Shown here: piece by piece, positions 5,375 to 6,882 of the stretch
Layout of the letters: each line of letters opens with the position of its first letter
Numbering within the stretch: the stretch's first letter is position 1
Assembly: GCA_018066005.1 (NCBI GenBank)
Contig: JAGHSG010000143.1
Span: forward strand, 1-6,882
DNA length: 6,882 bases
From: Bacteroidales bacterium
GTDB lineage: Bacteria > Bacteroidota > Bacteroidia > Bacteroidales > Paludibacteraceae
Reading direction: 5' to 3'
Made by a program: the position numbers and the translations under genes
Notes under the pieces: model-generated
Seen by the model: only the letters and a program-made list of their open reading frames with translations
What the model was told of the DNA's origin: nothing
Databases searched by the model: none

Positions 5375-5399
5375 GTGGTAGGTGGTAGGTAGTAGGTGG
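5372..5399. repeat. Tract J: 7-bp tandem repeat TAGGTGG at rfbA/lipoprotein junction
   Basis: Four units: TAGGTGG, TAGGTGG, TAGGTAG, TAGGTGG. The first three bases are the rfbA stop codon. The GTG inside the second unit is the likely start of the FKBP-like lipoprotein, and the rest of the tract encodes its VGSRW n-region. Confidence 0.9.
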
Positions 5400-5888
5400 T
5401 ATATTGTATTGTGCGTGGTCATGGTTGTGCTGATGGGGTGTGGCAAGACGCAACCCCGGCGACCCACTTTTCACGGTTCGTCCCATGTGGATAGCACGGC
5501 TGTGGGGGCGGTGATGCTGAACCAACGGATGGCGGAAGAGGCAGATAAACAACTGACGCGCTATGCCGACAGCGGGTATGTGCTGATGGAAAATAACGTG
5601 TGGGCACGAGGCTTGCAGGCGGTGGAAGATACGTTGCGCGGAAAGGACTTTGTGCAGATAGAAGCACGTATCTATAACTTGCAAGACAGCCTCTTAACCA
5701 CGCATCAGAGCCATTCGACGGTAGATAAAGTGGATGATATTCAGGCTATTGTGCAGATATTGCCTCACTTGCACAAGTCGGATTCGGTCAGCCTGATTGC
5801 ACCCTGGTATATGGCTTTCGGCAGTGCCGGAAACGGAGATATATTGCCGTACGAGAATGTACGTATCGAATTGAAAATAAGTGAATAA
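5382..5888 (+). CDS. Predicted lipoprotein, FKBP-like fold
   Basis: A 168-residue predicted outer-membrane or periplasmic lipoprotein. The start is probably GTG at 5382, because a TAG lies just upstream in frame and the later options (TTG 5409, GTG 5415, ATG 5421) leave no charged n-region or too short a signal. From GTG the N-terminus is MVGSRW, hydrophobic YIVLCVVMVV, then lipobox LMGC with Cys20. The n-region, including its only arginine, is encoded by the tandem repeat tract at 5372-5399. The mature part is rich in charged residues (NQRMAEEADKQL). It ends with APWYMAFGSAGNGDILPYENVRIELKI, which resembles the last strands of FKBP-type prolyl isomerases and GldI-like proteins; isomerase activity is doubtful, since the aromatic pocket is not clear. 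Its TAA overlaps the next ATG by one base. Family assignment is from recollection of Bacteroidales homologues. Confidence 0.75.
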   Translation: MVGSRWYIVLCVVMVVLMGCGKTQPRRPTFHGSSHVDSTAVGAVMLNQRMAEEADKQLTRYADSGYVLMENNVWARGLQAVEDTLRGKDFVQIEARIYNLQDSLLTTHQSHSTVDKVDDIQAIVQILPHLHKSDSVSLIAPWYMAFGSAGNGDILPYENVRIELKISE

Positions 5889-6421
5889 TGAATAAATACA
5901 AAGTTTTTGGTTGGGTAGTTATGTTGGCATTAACCTTGACGAGTTGTCAAGGCAATACGTATGCCAAACTGCTCAATAAGGAGAAGCAACAAATCAGCGA
6001 CTATATCGATAGAGAAGGTATTCGCGTGTGGGATGAGATGCCCAAAGAGTGGGGGGAGAAAGATTATTATGCCGTTCCCGGGTACGATAATCTGTACGTC
6101 CATTTTATCGAACAGGACACGACTCAAAAAGAAGTGGCTATGGGGCAGACTATCTTAGTGCGGTATAAGAAATACGGCTTGGGTTCCTATTCGGATACCA
6201 TTCGCTATTGGACGACGGACGACGGTCCGGAACCGATTAAGTTCCAGTTGGGCAATTCGGCGGATTCGTATTACTGCCAAGGTTGGACGGTTGCTATCTA
6301 CACGATGAAACATAGTGGCGGACATTGCCGTATTATCTGCCCCAGTAAATTGGGTTTTGTGGATGATAACAGCAGTGTGACCCCATATGGGTATGAATTG
6401 AAATTTAATATAAAACCATAA
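5888..6421 (+). CDS. Predicted lipoprotein, DUF4827-like
   Basis: A 177-residue lipoprotein that I recognise as resembling Bacteroidales DUF4827 proteins (recalled, not searched). Signal: MNKYK, hydrophobic VFGWVVMLALTL, lipobox LTSC with Cys20. An FKBP-like arrangement is suggested by YVHFIEQDTTQKEVAMGQTI, VRYKKYGL, an internal segment around FQLGNSADSYYCQGWTVAIYTM, and a final strand YGYELKFNI after the SVTPYG turn. The function is unknown. Translation is probably coupled to the preceding lipoprotein through a TAATG overlap, and glmM starts 4 nt downstream. The pairing of two FKBP-like lipoproteins suggests a shared envelope role, perhaps as chaperones or structural subunits; this is inference only. 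Several cysteines are present in the mature part (in YYCQGW, HCRIICP), so a disulfide is possible in the periplasm. Confidence 0.8.
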   Translation: MNKYKVFGWVVMLALTLTSCQGNTYAKLLNKEKQQISDYIDREGIRVWDEMPKEWGEKDYYAVPGYDNLYVHFIEQDTTQKEVAMGQTILVRYKKYGLGSYSDTIRYWTTDDGPEPIKFQLGNSADSYYCQGWTVAIYTMKHSGGHCRIICPSKLGFVDDNSSVTPYGYELKFNIKP

Positions 6422-6425
6422 AAAT

Positions 6426-6882
6426 ATGAGTTTAGTTAAAAGTATTTCCGGTATTCGTGGCACGATAGGCGGTCGCGTCGGAGAGGGACTGAGTCCTGTG
6501 GATATTGTTCGTTTTACGGCTGCATACGCTACGCAACGCCGTGCTATGTTGCCCGATAATAATACGATTGTAGTGGGTCGTGACGCCCGTATATCGGGGT
6601 CGATGGTTAACCTGTTGGTTAGCGGCACGCTGATGGGAATGGGCTACGACGTAGTCAACATAGGGCTGGCTTCCACGCCTACGACCGAAGTGGCTGTGAC
6701 GGGTGAACAAGCCGCCGGCGGTATCATACTGACCGCCAGTCACAACCCCAAACAATGGAACGCCCTCAAACTGCTGAACGAGAAAGGCGAGTTCCTGAAT
6801 GATGCCGAAGGCAAAGAAGTACTGGCTATTGCCGAGAAAGAAGATTTTAACTTTGCCGAAGTGGACTGTTTGGGCAAGATGA
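6426..6882 (+). CDS. glmM: Phosphoglucosamine mutase, partial (N-terminal third)
   Basis: Alpha-D-phosphohexomutase that most likely interconverts glucosamine 6-phosphate and glucosamine 1-phosphate on the route to UDP-GlcNAc; a phosphoglucomutase or phosphomannomutase role cannot be excluded. 152 codons are visible before the right edge; the family is about 450 residues. SISGIRGTIGG (6-16) is the N-terminal phosphate-binding signature, VVGRDARISG (49-58) follows, and TASHNPKQWNALKLL (103-117) contains the catalytic phosphoserine S105. The metal-binding DGD loop and the C-terminal phosphate site lie outside the window. It follows the DUF4827-like lipoprotein by 4 nt and is thus probably cotranscribed with rfbA and the two lipoproteins, linking dTDP-sugar and amino-sugar precursor synthesis. 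Confidence 0.92.
   Translation, partial: MSLVKSISGIRGTIGGRVGEGLSPVDIVRFTAAYATQRRAMLPDNNTIVVGRDARISGSMVNLLVSGTLMGMGYDVVNIGLASTPTTEVAVTGEQAAGGIILTASHNPKQWNALKLLNEKGEFLNDAEGKEVLAIAEKEDFNFAEVDCLGKM

Noticed and set aside
307..5399. CRISPR array or minisatellite locus as an explanation for the repeats
   Set aside because: Units are 7-8 bp with no spacers, no leader and no cas genes, and tracts are dispersed rather than in one array.
6155..6755. Minus-strand open frames opposite the DUF4827-like gene and glmM
   Set aside because: They are antisense to well-supported genes and their Arg/Thr/Ile-rich content looks like a complementary-strand artefact.

Overview
The window looks like a chromosomal segment of an uncultured-type Bacteroidales (Bacteroidota). 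The evidence is the protein flavour (RfbA, ThiL, RlmI and GlmM all read like Bacteroidales orthologues), Bacteroidota promoters (TTTG, 20 bp, TAnnTTTG) in the only sizeable gap, the lack of Shine-Dalgarno sites, and a pair of FKBP-like/DUF4827-like lipoproteins next to a phosphoglucosamine mutase. Genus cannot be named from the sequence alone.

Layout. The left two thirds is one minus-strand run, read from about 4405 down to 1: thiL (thiamine-phosphate kinase), a GT4 glycosyltransferase, an IspD/TarI-type cytidylyltransferase, a KdsC-type HAD sugar-acid phosphatase, and an RlmI-type 23S rRNA methyltransferase that runs off the left edge. Neighbours overlap by 4 or 8 bp or lie 8-23 bp apart, so they are probably one operon. 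A 99-bp divergent region (4406-4504) holds two back-to-back promoters whose -33 boxes are the two arms of one 16-bp palindrome. The right third is a plus-strand run: rfbA, an FKBP-like lipoprotein, a DUF4827-like lipoprotein, and glmM cut by the right edge. Their gaps are 7 bp, -1 bp and 4 bp.

The genes combine housekeeping work (thiamine diphosphate, rRNA methylation, UDP-GlcNAc precursor) with envelope and polysaccharide synthesis (dTDP-glucose, CDP-alditol or isoprenoid precursor, sugar-acid phosphatase, glycosyl transfer, outer-membrane lipoproteins).

The most unusual structure is not a gene. Ten short tracts of degenerate tandem repeats, always with a 7-bp or 8-bp period and 4-6 units long, are scattered through the window and make up about 5% of it. 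Seven lie inside coding sequence, in predicted surface loops of four proteins (RlmI, IspD, the glycosyltransferase and ThiL), and three sit exactly at gene junctions, where they supply stop or start codons. Several belong to shared unit families; one 40-bp stretch recurs in rlmI and thiL with two mismatches. Because 7 and 8 are not multiples of 3, each tract reads the same cyclic 7- or 8-residue peptide in every frame, and the coding tracts are stop-free in the frame used. This resembles the heptanucleotide STRR repeats known in cyanobacteria. I do not know of a described equivalent in Bacteroidales.
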